Of a DNA stretch of 61,108 bases, positions 37,424 through 51,558 are shown in pieces. The DNA comes from Phyllobacterium calauticae. GTDB lineage: Bacteria; Pseudomonadota; Alphaproteobacteria; Rhizobiales; Rhizobiaceae. The translations under genes and the position numbers were made by a program. Where the stretch lies: the NCBI RefSeq assembly GCF_019991125.1, contig NZ_JAGENB010000013.1, forward strand, positions 1 through 61,108. The letters are read 5' to 3'. Position 1 is the stretch's first letter. Every line of letters starts with the position of its first letter. The notes under the pieces were generated by a model. That model made no database searches. It was not told where the DNA came from and was given only the letters and a program-made list of their open reading frames with translations.

Positions 37424-37478
37424 GCTGCGGGACGCGTTCGAATGTGTAAAAACCGGAACATTCGGCAGCAAAAGGGGG

Positions 37479-37508
37479 CTTGAAATGGCTTTGGCCGTTT
37501 CCCAAATA
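37479..37508 (+). promoter_or_regulatory. Sigma32 (RpoH)-type promoter of hsp20
   Basis: CTTGAA at 37479-37484, a 16-base spacer and CCCAAATA at 37501-37508 resemble alphaproteobacterial RpoH promoters. The start would be near 37515, giving a leader of about 104 bases. Confidence 0.55.
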
Positions 37509-37514
37509 CCTGTT

Positions 37515-37618
37515 GTGACCGCCATAACGGGGTCACTGGTTCAGCGGGACTTGCCGATTGAGGGAGTCTCTTGACGAGCCAGAACACGCAACATTGTCGC
37601 TCTAAAGGAGGGCTTACT
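37515..37618 (+). ncRNA. ROSE-like RNA thermometer of hsp20
   Basis: The roughly 100-base leader ends with GTCGCTCTAAAGGAGGGC. The GCTCT (37599-37603) can pair with AGGGC (37609-37613), a five-pair stem with loop AAAGG that partly hides the Shine-Dalgarno. UCGCU matches the UYGCU motif of rhizobial ROSE elements, which melt on heating to allow translation of small heat-shock genes. Length and position fit; the upstream stem-loops were not checked by folding. Confidence 0.65.
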
Positions 37619-38089
37619 ATGCGTCACGTGGATTTTTCCCCACTCTATCGTTCGACTGTCGGTTTTGACCGGCTTTTCACTATCCTCGACTCGCTGGCTC
37701 AGCCAGACGGTGCCCAGTCCTATCCGCCCTACAATATCGAGCGGACAGGCGAGAACACCTACCGCATCACCATGGCCGTTGCCGGCTTCTCGGAAGACGA
37801 AATCCAGATCGAAGCCCATCGCAACCAGCTCAAGGTGACCGGCGAGAAGGCTGCCGAAACATCGGACGATAATGCCGAAACCCTGTATCGCGGCATTGCT
37901 TCCCGCGCGTTCGAACGCCGCTTCCACCTTGCCGATTTCGTTGAAGTCAGTGGTGCCAGCCTGAAAAACGGCTTGCTGCACATTGATCTCAAGCGCGAAA
38001 TTCCCGAGGAAATGAAGCCGCGCAAGATCGCTGTCACTGCCCTGTCGGAAAAGACAGCCAAGCAGATCGAAGCCAAGACTGCGCACTAA
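37619..38089 (+). CDS. Small heat-shock protein Hsp20 (IbpA-like)
   Basis: Alpha-crystallin-type holdase chaperone of 156 residues. The crystallin domain begins at PPYNIERTGENTYRITMAVAGFSEDEIQIE and ends in GLLHIDLKREIPEEMKPRKIAV, with the I-A-V C-terminal interface. It binds unfolded proteins under heat stress. I start at MRHVDFSPLYRS (37619) rather than 37571, because AAAGGAGG precedes it and ROSE-like pairing depends on that position. An RpoH-type promoter and thermometer control it. A terminator follows at 38111. Confidence 0.92.
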   Translation: MRHVDFSPLYRSTVGFDRLFTILDSLAQPDGAQSYPPYNIERTGENTYRITMAVAGFSEDEIQIEAHRNQLKVTGEKAAETSDDNAETLYRGIASRAFERRFHLADFVEVSGASLKNGLLHIDLKREIPEEMKPRKIAVTALSEKTAKQIEAKTAH

Positions 38090-38110
38090 GCTCTGAAAGC
38101 CGGAGTGAAA

Positions 38111-38138
38111 GAAGCGGCGCGTTTGCGCCGCTTTTTTT
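38111..38138 (+). terminator. Terminator after hsp20
   Basis: GAAGCGGCGC, GTTT, GCGCCGC and seven T residues make a strong intrinsic terminator just before the convergent threonine-aldolase stop. Confidence 0.9.
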
Positions 38139-39186
38139 ATGCGATCAGGTCGCCGAAGCGGCTGATGTCTTCGGAGGTCGTGGCAAAGCTCGTGACAAAA
38201 CGGGTGATCGTCTCGTCTTCGGCAACATGGCCCTTTTCGGCATGGGGCGTGTGCCAGTCATAGAAAACGGCGCCCGCCGCCTGCAGTTTTGCCGATGTCT
38301 GCTTTTTCATGATCGCGAACACTTCATTGGCGCGCGGCTGCCAGGCGAGACGCAGATCGTTCGAATTGCTGATCAGCTTTGCCAGTTCCGCCGCCTTGGC
38401 ATTGGCATGCGCCGCCGTTGCCAGCCACAGCCCATCGGCAAAATAAGCCTCGAACTGCGCCGCGATGAAGCGGGATTTTGAAAAATTCTGCGCCGAACGC
38501 ATGCGGATATAAGGCATCTGCCTTGCCTGTTCGGGGTTCATGAAAACCAGTGCTTCGGCACACCAGCAGCCATTCTTGGTGCCGCCGAATGACAGGATGT
38601 CGACGCCCTGCTTCCAGGTCATTTCCGCGGGGGAACAGCCAAGCGAGACAAGCGCATTGGCAAAACGCGCGCCATCCATGTGCAGCGGCAGGCCATTTTC
38701 CTTGCAGATTGCGGAGATTGCCGCGATGTCGGCCAGTTCATAAATTGTGCCGCTCTCGGTCGACTGCGTGATCGAAACGCTCATCGGCTGGCCCGCATGG
38801 ACGTGGCCTTCGGGAAAGCCGTTCATCGCCGCTTGCAGATTGGCAATATCGATGCGGCCTGTCGGCCCGTCGATGGCCTGGACCCGTGCTCCGCTCGCGA
38901 AAAATCCTGGTGCGCCGGCCTCATCCGCAATCATGTGCGCTTCGCGGTGGGCAAAGGTGATGCCGCCCGGGCGGGCGATGCTGGCCTGTGCCAGGGAATT
39001 GGCCGCTGTTCCGGTCCCGACAAAGAAGACGGCGACGTCGCGCTCGAAAATTGCGCTGAATGTCTGCTGGACGGCGCGGTCGAGATCGCCCGTGCCATAG
39101 GCCGCGGCGAAACCGCTGGCATGTCTGGTCAGATTTTCGGCAATTTTCGGATGGGCTCCGGCCCAATTATCGGATGCGAAAAGCAT
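38137..39186 (-). CDS. ltaE: Low-specificity L-threonine aldolase
   Basis: PLP enzyme of fold type I, 349 residues, cleaving L-threonine or allo-threonine to glycine and acetaldehyde. The PLP Lys is in DILSFGGTKNGCWCAEALVF, and LPLHMDGARFANALVSLG carries the conserved Asp. EAHMIADEAGAPGFFASGAR fits the family's N-terminal part. It could feed glycine to one-carbon metabolism alongside sarcosine oxidase. It is convergent with hsp20. Confidence 0.88.
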   Translation of the reverse strand: MLFASDNWAGAHPKIAENLTRHASGFAAAYGTGDLDRAVQQTFSAIFERDVAVFFVGTGTAANSLAQASIARPGGITFAHREAHMIADEAGAPGFFASGARVQAIDGPTGRIDIANLQAAMNGFPEGHVHAGQPMSVSITQSTESGTIYELADIAAISAICKENGLPLHMDGARFANALVSLGCSPAEMTWKQGVDILSFGGTKNGCWCAEALVFMNPEQARQMPYIRMRSAQNFSKSRFIAAQFEAYFADGLWLATAAHANAKAAELAKLISNSNDLRLAWQPRANEVFAIMKKQTSAKLQAAGAVFYDWHTPHAEKGHVAEDETITRFVTSFATTSEDISRFGDLIA

Positions 39187-39639
39187 GAAACAACCTCGGA
39201 TGTGAAACTGACGCCGCCACGCTTACGCTTTTCCCCGCGGGCTGGAAAGCAGAAGATGATGTCTTTCCCGCAAGGGATTTTCGGGGTGCGTGGCGGAACC
39301 ATCTGTTTTTCCTGGCTTATTTAGGGGAAAACGCCTGCCTCGAAATGAAATGCATAAATCACCCGATGTTTGCGCAATGATATTTCGTCCAATGCTGTTA
39401 TTTTTTGCTTTTCCATCTTGTTTGTTTGGAATTATTCTGGCATACGAGGATATGACAGCAATGCTGTCCTAATTTGCACGATCCAAGCGCGGGATGGCAA
39501 GCAAGGGTGCTTCCGTCCTCAAAATGGTGACCGCAGTTTGCAACCGGAAGATATGCCGCACCAGAAGGGGCAGGAATATATGCTATTCCGTCCCGCGAGG
39601 AATTGACCGCCCCACGGGGCCCATTTGGAGGGATTGACG
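39187..39639. other. Long leader/intergenic region upstream of gltB
   Basis: A 453-base AT-rich stretch between divergent ltaE-like and gltB genes. It contains a palindrome, GACAGC-AAT-GCTGTC, at 39454-39468 and poly-T tracts. No protein-coding frame with a ribosome site is convincing. It must hold the gltBD promoter and likely sites for nitrogen or leucine-responsive control, but none could be identified with certainty. Confidence 0.5.
39454..39468. promoter_or_regulatory. Palindrome upstream of gltB
   Basis: GACAGC-AAT-GCTGTC is a perfect 6-bp-arm inverted repeat 171 bases before the gltB ATG. It is a candidate regulator site; no binding protein can be named. Confidence 0.3.
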
Positions 39640-44358
<4,719 letters not shown>

Positions 44359-44472
44359 AATCAACGCACTCCTGCTTCGAGCGTCATCACAATGATGCTC
44401 GGCATGGGGTCCAATGCTGCCCAGACCCAACACGGGAACGGGTGGTCCTCCAAGGGTGAGGGGAGCAGTTTT

Positions 44473-45927
44473 ATGGGTAAGGTTACAGGTTTTCTCGAGA
44501 TCGACCGGCAGGTCGGAAAGTATCAGCCCGCGTCTGACCGCATTCGCCATTTCCGGGAATTCACCATTCCCATGACCGATGGCGAAGTGAAGAAGCAGGC
44601 GGCCCGCTGCATGGATTGCGGCATCCCGTTCTGCCACGGGCCGACCGGCTGCCCTATCCACAACCAGATTCCGGACTGGAACGATCTCGTCTACAACGAC
44701 AACTGGGACGAGGCGATCCGCAACCTGCATTCCACCAACAATTTCCCGGAATTCACCGGCCGCATCTGCCCGGCCCCGTGCGAGGAAGCCTGCACGCTGA
44801 ACCTGGAAGACGTGCCGGTGTCCATCAAGACGGTGGAGCAGGCGATTGCCGACAAGGCCTATGAAAAGGGCTTTATCATCCCGCAGCCTGCGGCATCGAA
44901 GACCGGCAGGAAAGTGGCCGTCATCGGCTCCGGCCCGGCAGGCATGGCGGCGGCGCAGCAGCTTGCCCGCGCGGGCCATGAAGTGCATGTCTACGAGCGC
45001 GAAAGCCGTGCAGGCGGCCTCCTGCGCTATGGCATTCCCGATTTCAAGATGGAAAAGCATTTCATCGACCGCCGCGTGGCGCAGATGGAAGGCGAGGGTG
45101 TCACCTTCTTCTACGGCGTCAATGTCGGCATCGACAAGCCGGTGCAGGAACTGCTCGATACCTATGATGCGGTGCTCTATTGCGGCGGCGCCGAAACGCC
45201 GCGCCCTGCGGGTATTCCGGGTGCTGATCTCGACGGCGTCCACGATGCCATGAACTATCTCGTGCAGCAGAACCGCCGCGTCGGCCGTGAAAACATCGAA
45301 TCCGTGGCCTGGCCGAGCGATCCGATTGTGGCGTCAGGTCGCCATGTGGTTGTCGTCGGCGGCGGCGATACCGCCTCCGACTGTGTTGGCACCGCGTTCC
45401 GCCAGGGCGCGGTGAAGGTCACTCAGCTCGATATCCGCCCGCAGCCGCCGGAAAAGGAAGACAAGCTCAGCGTCTGGCCCTATTGGGCGACGAAGATGCG
45501 CACGTCCTCCTCGCAGGCGGAAGGCGCGGACCGCGAGTTCCAGGTGGCAACGCTTGAATTCATCGGTGAAAACGGTGCATTGACCCATGTCAAATGCTGT
45601 GAGGTCGACGAGGCGCGCAAGCCGGTTCCCGGCACCGAATTCTACATCAAGGCGGATCTCGCCTTCATCGCCATCGGCTTTTCCGGTCCGTTCGAAACCA
45701 GTGTCGTCAGGGAACTCGGCGATACACTGGAGATGCGGGCGGATCGCCGCGGTAACCGTTCGATTGCCGCCGATGACAAGGATTACCGCACCAGCGTCGA
45801 CAAGCTGTTTACGGCCGGTGATATCCGCCGCGGCCAGTCGCTGGTCGTCTGGGCGATCCGTGAGGGCCGCCAGGCGGCACAGGCCATCGATGTTGCGCTG
45901 ATGGGATCGTCGGTTCTGCCGCGATAG
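44473..45927 (+). CDS. gltD: Glutamate synthase (NADPH) small subunit
   Basis: Beta subunit of GOGAT, 484 residues, which takes electrons from NADPH and passes them through 4Fe-4S clusters. [21 protein letters not shown] and [11 protein letters not shown] hold cluster cysteines; [19 protein letters not shown] is the FAD fold and [18 protein letters not shown] the NADPH fold. The start is [11 protein letters not shown] at 44473, preceded by GGGGAGCAG; the frame is open to 44392. It lies 114 bases after gltB and is probably co-transcribed with it. Confidence 0.95.
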   Translation: MGKVTGFLEIDRQVGKYQPASDRIRHFREFTIPMTDGEVKKQAARCMDCGIPFCHGPTGCPIHNQIPDWNDLVYNDNWDEAIRNLHSTNNFPEFTGRICPAPCEEACTLNLEDVPVSIKTVEQAIADKAYEKGFIIPQPAASKTGRKVAVIGSGPAGMAAAQQLARAGHEVHVYERESRAGGLLRYGIPDFKMEKHFIDRRVAQMEGEGVTFFYGVNVGIDKPVQELLDTYDAVLYCGGAETPRPAGIPGADLDGVHDAMNYLVQQNRRVGRENIESVAWPSDPIVASGRHVVVVGGGDTASDCVGTAFRQGAVKVTQLDIRPQPPEKEDKLSVWPYWATKMRTSSSQAEGADREFQVATLEFIGENGALTHVKCCEVDEARKPVPGTEFYIKADLAFIAIGFSGPFETSVVRELGDTLEMRADRRGNRSIAADDKDYRTSVDKLFTAGDIRRGQSLVVWAIREGRQAAQAIDVALMGSSVLPR

Positions 45928-45935
45928 TCAGGCCG

Positions 45936-47147
45936 TTATTTCGGTGCCGCGTCGGACTTTGCCGGCCACGCATAGTCGTTGATGCGGCCCGGCTGGGCAT
46001 CCGGCGCCTTGCCTTCGAGAAGCAGCTTGTCCTGCGCCGACTTGTCGGCGGCCGCGGCTTTCGGTGCGGCGCCGAGGAGATCGGTGCCGCCATCCAGTTC
46101 CGGGTCGCTCAAGCTGATCGGTGCAATGCGGTCGACCTTGACCGGTGCCTGCGGCGTTTCCGGCAGTGCCTGCACGGGCGAGCCCGGCTTGACGGCGGCG
46201 ATGGCCGGTGATGTGGCGTTGCCCAGCATCTGGCGCAATGGTTTTTCCGCATAGAAGGCCAGTTTGCGCTTGCCTGCGGTGGTCAGGCCGACGCCGTCAT
46301 TGTTGCGCAGACGGGCGGTCTGGCCGGAGATGTCAAAGCCCGACAGCGTAAAGCTGCCGCCCTGGTCGACAAAGCCTTCCCAGACATCGACGAATTTGCC
46401 GTCCGCCTTCTCCGTCGCATTGCGATAGAGCTCATTGAACGCCAGGAGATCGGTGCTCATGTTCTTGAACTTGAACGAGGGCTGGCCGACCCACACCACG
46501 GGGTGCCCCGTCTTCTTGACCGCTTCAAGGAATGCGTTGATGCGGCCCTGGTATTCCTTTGTCCAGGCTTCGCTCTGCGGCGCGGGACCGTTGGCGAATT
46601 GCTGGCGGTCATTGGCACCGATCATCACGACGACGACAGCCGGTTTTTCCGCGTCGATCAGACTGCCGATGGTGGCAGGCCAGTTGCGGTGGTCGCTGCG
46701 CACGAAACCGGATGAGCCGTCGCTCTTGTCGACCACGCGCACGCCGGGCGAATCCATGAAGGCCGCGTTGAGGCCTTCGGCAAGACCGCTGGCCATGAAG
46801 TCACCGACAACCAGGATGGTTTTGGCATCGGCCAGTTTCGACGGAATGACCGGTTCATCCGCCGGCGCGGAGGGTTGGCTGGCGGGGGCTGCCGGTTGCG
46901 GCCGCGGTCGCTCGGCCCGCTTGGTCGTGCGGTTCTTGGAGGGGCGGACGGGCCGGTTGTTCTCATCGAAGATCATCCGGTCGGTATTTTCGCGGTAGAC
47001 TTCGCGGCGTGAGCCGAAGAGCATGTCGAGCAGCGTGCGCTGCTGGGCGGCGGCGATGTCGGTAAAGACAAGGCCGCCGGCCGCAGCGAGGGATATGGAC
47101 ACAACGATGCAACGGATGAGGCGAGCCGGCCGTTTCATTGTATCCAT
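45936..47147 (-). CDS. DUF459/SGNH-like exported protein, degenerate active site
   Basis: A 403-residue exported protein: a signal (LIRCIVVSISLAAAGGLVFT), a low-complexity Pro/Ala linker, and an SGNH-hydrolase-like DUF459 domain. Block III is intact (VVVVMIGANDRQ), but the expected GDS is GDFMASGLAEGL and the C-terminal DxxH reads NDGVGLTTAGKRKL, so nucleophile Ser and catalytic His appear replaced. It may be a pseudoenzyme binding peptidoglycan or sugars. Two ATGs (47147, 47138) are possible. It sits beside an MltB gene on the same strand, 14 bases downstream. Confidence 0.72.
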   Translation of the reverse strand: MDTMKRPARLIRCIVVSISLAAAGGLVFTDIAAAQQRTLLDMLFGSRREVYRENTDRMIFDENNRPVRPSKNRTTKRAERPRPQPAAPASQPSAPADEPVIPSKLADAKTILVVGDFMASGLAEGLNAAFMDSPGVRVVDKSDGSSGFVRSDHRNWPATIGSLIDAEKPAVVVVMIGANDRQQFANGPAPQSEAWTKEYQGRINAFLEAVKKTGHPVVWVGQPSFKFKNMSTDLLAFNELYRNATEKADGKFVDVWEGFVDQGGSFTLSGFDISGQTARLRNNDGVGLTTAGKRKLAFYAEKPLRQMLGNATSPAIAAVKPGSPVQALPETPQAPVKVDRIAPISLSDPELDGGTDLLGAAPKAAAADKSAQDKLLLEGKAPDAQPGRINDYAWPAKSDAAPK

Positions 47148-47161
47148 GGTATTTCCAAACC

Positions 47162-48388
47162 TTATCGCTTGCGGATAATGGTCAGCACTTCCTTGCTGGG
47201 ATGACCATCGGGATCGAGCCCCATTTTCTTCTGGAACGCCTGGATGGCATCCCGTGAGCCGGAGCCGATTTTCCCGTCCACTTCGCCGTCATAATAACCC
47301 AATGCGCGCAGATGTGTCTGCAATTCTTCACGCTCCTTCATCGAGATGGGCGTGAATGGGCGATTCCAGTCGCGGCGCAGCGGCGGCGCACCGCCGATCT
47401 GATCCGCGAGAAGACCAACACCAAGGGCATATTTGTCGGCATTGTTGTAGTTCTTCAAAACGGAGAAATTCCGGGTCATCAGGAAGGCGGGCCCCTCGCG
47501 CCCGTCGAGCACTTTCAGCTGGGCCTTTTCATTGCCACGCGGGAATGGCTTGCCGTTGGCGCGCACCACGCCGAGGCTCTGCCATTCCGCCATGGTCTTT
47601 GAGCCAGCGGGGAATTTGCGCCCGGCCGGGAGGGTCACTTCGTAACCCCAGGTCCGGCCCGATTCCCAGCCGTTCTTGGCCAGGAGATTGGCGGCTGTCG
47701 CCAGCGCATCGGGTACGGATGTCCAGATATCGCGCTTGCCATTGCCGTCCATGTCGACGGCATAGGCGAGATAGCTCGTGGGAATGAACTGTGTATGGCC
47801 AAGGGCGCCCGCCCAGGACCCGGTGAGGTGGCTGCGGTCGATATCGCCGGTCTGCAGGATCTTCATCGCCGCAATCAGCTGGGTGCGGGCATATTTCGCC
47901 CGGCGCTGGTCGGCATAGGCGAGGGTTGCGAGCGAACGCACGGCGTCGCGCATGATGTCGGGCCGCTGCATGGCTTCGCCGTAATTGGTTTCCATCGACC
48001 AGATCGCCAAAAGGATATTGCGGTCGACACCGAATGATTTTTCGATGGCGGCGAGCCAGCGGCTGTATTTGCGCGCCATTTCCCGCCCGGTGGTGATGGA
48101 ATGCTCGTTGACGCGGTTATCGATGTAATCCCAGACCGGTGCCGTGAATTCCGGCTGATAGGCGGCTTTCTGCAGCACTTCGGGATCGATATCTTTGACG
48201 CCGGCAAAGGCGCGCTGGAACGTCGAGGCGGAAATTCCGCTCTGCAGCGCCGTGGTGCGGAAATTGGCAATCCACGTCTGAAACTTTGCATCGGCGGAGG
48301 CACTCGTCGCCGTGACTGCAAAAGCCAGGCTCGCGGTTGCGGCCAAAATCATGATTCGCTTTGCAAAACTCGACGGGCTCTTGAACAT
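47162..48388 (-). CDS. Lytic murein transglycosylase (MltB family)
   Basis: Peptidoglycan lytic transglycosylase of 408 residues. Following a signal peptide (IMILAATASLAFAVTATSASA), the catalytic domain has LLAIWSMETNYGEAM with its Glu, GSWAGALGHTQFIPTSYL and DMDGNGKRDIWTS. A C-terminal peptidoglycan-binding domain reads LQTHLRALGYYDGEVDGKIG. It cleaves glycan strands to 1,6-anhydroMurNAc. I start at MFKSPSSF (48388), preceded by AAGGAGA. It forms a likely operon with the DUF459 gene; galU is divergent. Confidence 0.88.
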   Translation of the reverse strand: MFKSPSSFAKRIMILAATASLAFAVTATSASADAKFQTWIANFRTTALQSGISASTFQRAFAGVKDIDPEVLQKAAYQPEFTAPVWDYIDNRVNEHSITTGREMARKYSRWLAAIEKSFGVDRNILLAIWSMETNYGEAMQRPDIMRDAVRSLATLAYADQRRAKYARTQLIAAMKILQTGDIDRSHLTGSWAGALGHTQFIPTSYLAYAVDMDGNGKRDIWTSVPDALATAANLLAKNGWESGRTWGYEVTLPAGRKFPAGSKTMAEWQSLGVVRANGKPFPRGNEKAQLKVLDGREGPAFLMTRNFSVLKNYNNADKYALGVGLLADQIGGAPPLRRDWNRPFTPISMKEREELQTHLRALGYYDGEVDGKIGSGSRDAIQAFQKKMGLDPDGHPSKEVLTIIRKR

Positions 48389-48611
48389 GTTGTCTCCTTG
48401 AACTGGGTTTCCACCTATTCCGGCAAACAATAAATTATGCACATCAAAGTTAGGAATTGGTTTACCATGCATATTTGACGGGCGGTTCCTGCGGGAACAT
48501 TACCGGTCGAAAAAAATGTTTATTATGCAGCTCAAACTATTTTCATTCTTTGCAGGGCAAATGTCCATTACCAATGTTAACTGAGTTTTTGTGTGAGATG
48601 GGGAATATATT

Positions 48612-49517
48612 GTGACGACAGCGAAGAGAATCCGCAAAGCCGTTTTTCCAGTCGCAGGTTTTGGCACCCGCGTTCTTCCGGCAACCAAGTCTATCCCGAA
48701 GGAAATGCTGACCGTTGTCGACAAGCCGGTCATCCAGTACGTGGTGGACGAAGCCCGCGAAGCCGGTATCGAGCACTTTATTTTCGTGACCGGCCGCAAC
48801 AAGGCGGTCATCGAAGATTATTTCGACGCCCAGTACGAACTCTATTCAACCCTGGCCGAGCGCGGCAAGACGGCGCTGCTCGACGAGTTGCAGAGTATCC
48901 AGCCGGGACCCGGCACGACCAGTTTCACCCGCCAGCAGGTGCCGATGGGGCTGGGCCATGCCGTGTGGTGTGCCCGCGATATCGTCGGCGATGAGCCTTT
49001 CGCGCTGCTTCTGCCGGACATGATCATGCAGCCGGAGAAAAACGGCTGCCTTGCCGACATGGTCGAGCTGTATAATCAGGCGGGCGGCGGCAATATCGTC
49101 GCCGTGCAGGAATGCGATCCGGAAGAAGCCCACAAATACGGCATCGTCGGCAAGGGCAAGGATGTCGGCAACGGTTTCGAGCTCACCGAAATGGTCGAGA
49201 AGCCGGCCAAGGGCACCGCGCCATCCAATCTCTACATTAACGGCCGCTATATCCTGCAGCCGGAGATTTTCGACATTCTCGAGCATCAGGAGCGCGGTGC
49301 CGGCAATGAAATCCAGCTGACCGACGGCATGCTGAAACTGGCCAAGGAGCAGGATTTCTTCGGCTATCACTTCCAGGGCCGCACCTATGATACGGGCTCG
49401 AAGGAAGGCTTTGTCGAAGCCAATGTGGCGTTTGCCCTGTGGCGCAACGATATCCGCAACGGCGTGATCGACAATATAGGCAACATGCTGAAGACCATCC
49501 AGCCGCGCAAGGTTTGA
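48612..49517 (+). CDS. galU: UTP-glucose-1-phosphate uridylyltransferase
   Basis: Nucleotidyltransferase of 301 residues making UDP-glucose for surface polysaccharides and glycolipids. The start region is [27 protein letters not shown], the nucleotide-binding loop with GxG and the Lys. [20 protein letters not shown] and [17 protein letters not shown] are further signatures. It starts with GTG 48612. It is divergent from mltB over 223 bases. An inverted-repeat element follows at 49537. Confidence 0.93.
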   Translation: MTTAKRIRKAVFPVAGFGTRVLPATKSIPKEMLTVVDKPVIQYVVDEAREAGIEHFIFVTGRNKAVIEDYFDAQYELYSTLAERGKTALLDELQSIQPGPGTTSFTRQQVPMGLGHAVWCARDIVGDEPFALLLPDMIMQPEKNGCLADMVELYNQAGGGNIVAVQECDPEEAHKYGIVGKGKDVGNGFELTEMVEKPAKGTAPSNLYINGRYILQPEIFDILEHQERGAGNEIQLTDGMLKLAKEQDFFGYHFQGRTYDTGSKEGFVEANVAFALWRNDIRNGVIDNIGNMLKTIQPRKV

Positions 49518-49536
49518 GCTGCGTTGAGGGGGATAT

Positions 49537-49568
49537 CACCCCCTCTGTCCTGCCGGGCAGAGGGGGTG
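49537..49568. repeat. RIME/REP-like palindromic repeat, copy A
   Basis: CACCCCCTCTG, TCCTGCCGGG, CAGAGGGGGTG form a perfect 11-bp stem with a 10-base loop just downstream of galU. The left arm and loop match one module of the 50-base elements at 58074 and 58188, so it belongs to the same dispersed family. It may also stabilise the galU mRNA end; no T-tract follows. Confidence 0.7.
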
Positions 49569-49642
49569 AAAGTGTATGTAACTCTTGCATCGCCATTGGG
49601 GGCGGTTCGACTGATCCCTGACGGCAAACCATGGACATAGCT

Positions 49643-51418
49643 CTACCGCTGCAGCGTCAGGCCCATATAGACGCTGCTTTCGCTGGTCTGGCGGGTATCG
49701 ACCTCGCTGCGTGTGACGCGGTGCCGGGCGCTGACATCCAGCCCGAGGAAGCGGTTGAACCAGTAGGTGGCGCCGACTTCCGCGCCAAAGCCCTTGTCGA
49801 GGCCGCTGCCATCCTTGTTGTCGCGCAGCGACGCGCTCAACTCGGCATTGACGCTGAGGTTTGAGCGGATCTGGCGCTTTACGCCAAGCCGTCCCTCATA
49901 GAAGATCGAACCGCTGTCATTGGGCGTTGTCCCGCCTTCGACACGGGTGAGCAAACCAAAATTGACATCGGTGCCGCGCTGCGGCGACCATTTGATTGCC
50001 CCGTCGACGCTCAGACCATCGACATTGGACAGCCGCTCATCGTCGATACTCTGGCGCAGATAGCCCAGCGCCAGCTCGCCCGAGAGTTTCTCGCCGAAAT
50101 CGGCCTCGATACCGCCGCGCAGCGCGGTACGCATACCGGAGCGGCGAAAGCCGTTGGAATCTTCCGTTTCATCATAGATCAGCTTGCCGATCTCAACTTC
50201 GGCGAAAGGTTTGATCGCCGGGGACATTTCGAAGCCGCCGCGCAGGGCGATGCTGGCAAAGGTGTTGTTGCGATCCTTCTGGCTGAGCGTCGTCCCGTCA
50301 GGGAACTGGGCCTGACCATAGGTTGTCCGGTCGACCTTGCCCTTCACCTGGCCAAAGAACCGGCCAAACTCATGCCTTATGCCCAATGTGCCATCCAGTT
50401 CCTGCACGCCGGGCCTGTTGGATGCGCCGACAACCGCCGTCGGCGCGCTGGCATCCTCCTGCCGGTAGCGGTAGCCGCCTTCGCCGGTCACGGTCGTGCG
50501 GTCGCCGAGATCAAGCTTGAAACCGCCGCGCAGCCCGACATTGGGCGCGGAATACTCCTGGCCCGACAGCGTCTTGTCGTAGAGACCGTCGAAATCGAGA
50601 AAGGCCGAATGGCGCGCCCAGTCCGTCGTCGCCCGCAGGCGCAGCCGTGTTTCCGAGAGAATCGCGCTCTTGCCGGTTGAACTGCCGTCGGCGTTGGTCG
50701 TGGCGCGCAGGCCCTGCGAAATGGATGGCCGCAGCGTGACCGTACCGGCCCTGATGCCGAAGGGTGCAAACGGGTCCGGATCCGGCCGCACGGTCCGCCG
50801 CTCGATGGCCGGTTCAGACACGCTGTCCCTGCTTTCACGCTGTACGCGCGGATTGCCGTCCGTATCGTCGGCAATGCTGCCGGTGGTTGGTGTGGCCGGC
50901 GTCTGTCCGTTGCGCAGTGCGCGTGGAAGAGGACGTGTTCGCTGCGTTGCTGCCGTCGTGCGGTCGGCCGGAAGGGGAACGGTGCCTGGCGCGGCGGTGG
51001 GACGCGGATTGAGCGTGCGGCTGTTGTTCACAGGTCCGGATGACAGCGACGTGTCATTCGCCGTCCCGGTCGCCGTCGACGGAGCGCCCGCATCGTCATT
51101 GGGCAGGGCGCCCGGACTGACGGGTTCATAGGGGTCCGACGGAATACCGCCCGCGTTGGCGGGTGATGGCGCTGGCGCAGCGGCAACCACAGGCGCGCGC
51201 CGCACCGGGGCGGGCGGCGCATTCCGCTGGGTTTGCAGGACATTCTCGTCCACCGCGCCGCGCAGGGGCACGGCCTGCTGGGCCATGGCCGTTCCACCCG
51301 CAGAAAACGCAACGCTGCTCATCAACCCCGTCCACAGACACAGGTTAATCGCAGAGGTGAAGCTGCCGCGATAGGCCGGTGCTCCGATGCGGGATTGCCG
51401 ATGATACATAAATAGCAT
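49643..51418 (-). CDS. Outer-membrane beta-barrel protein
   Basis: A 591-residue exported protein. A signal peptide (LWTGLMSSVAFSAGGTAMA) leads into a long Pro/Ala/Arg-rich disordered region of about 200 residues, followed by a C-terminal beta-barrel of roughly 300 residues with alternating strands (GGFKLDLGDRTTVTGEGGYRY, GVKRQIRSNLSVNAELSASL) and an end MGLTLQR. It fits the outer membrane beta-barrel family of alphaproteobacteria, possibly secretion-related. The first in-frame codon (51424) is TTG; ATG 51418 or 51409 is likelier, though neither has a clear ribosome site. Confidence 0.75.
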   Translation of the reverse strand: MLFMYHRQSRIGAPAYRGSFTSAINLCLWTGLMSSVAFSAGGTAMAQQAVPLRGAVDENVLQTQRNAPPAPVRRAPVVAAAPAPSPANAGGIPSDPYEPVSPGALPNDDAGAPSTATGTANDTSLSSGPVNNSRTLNPRPTAAPGTVPLPADRTTAATQRTRPLPRALRNGQTPATPTTGSIADDTDGNPRVQRESRDSVSEPAIERRTVRPDPDPFAPFGIRAGTVTLRPSISQGLRATTNADGSSTGKSAILSETRLRLRATTDWARHSAFLDFDGLYDKTLSGQEYSAPNVGLRGGFKLDLGDRTTVTGEGGYRYRQEDASAPTAVVGASNRPGVQELDGTLGIRHEFGRFFGQVKGKVDRTTYGQAQFPDGTTLSQKDRNNTFASIALRGGFEMSPAIKPFAEVEIGKLIYDETEDSNGFRRSGMRTALRGGIEADFGEKLSGELALGYLRQSIDDERLSNVDGLSVDGAIKWSPQRGTDVNFGLLTRVEGGTTPNDSGSIFYEGRLGVKRQIRSNLSVNAELSASLRDNKDGSGLDKGFGAEVGATYWFNRFLGLDVSARHRVTRSEVDTRQTSESSVYMGLTLQR

Positions 51419-51558
51419 TGCCAATGAGTTCGAACGTTTATGGAGCGTAAACTGTCATGGTTAATGACTGGTTTCCGCTTCGGCCGCCGGATGGGTTTGA
51501 AGGGGGCGGCGCAACAAAAAATGGACAGCGGCGCGGCAAAGCGCTAACGGTTCTCGCC

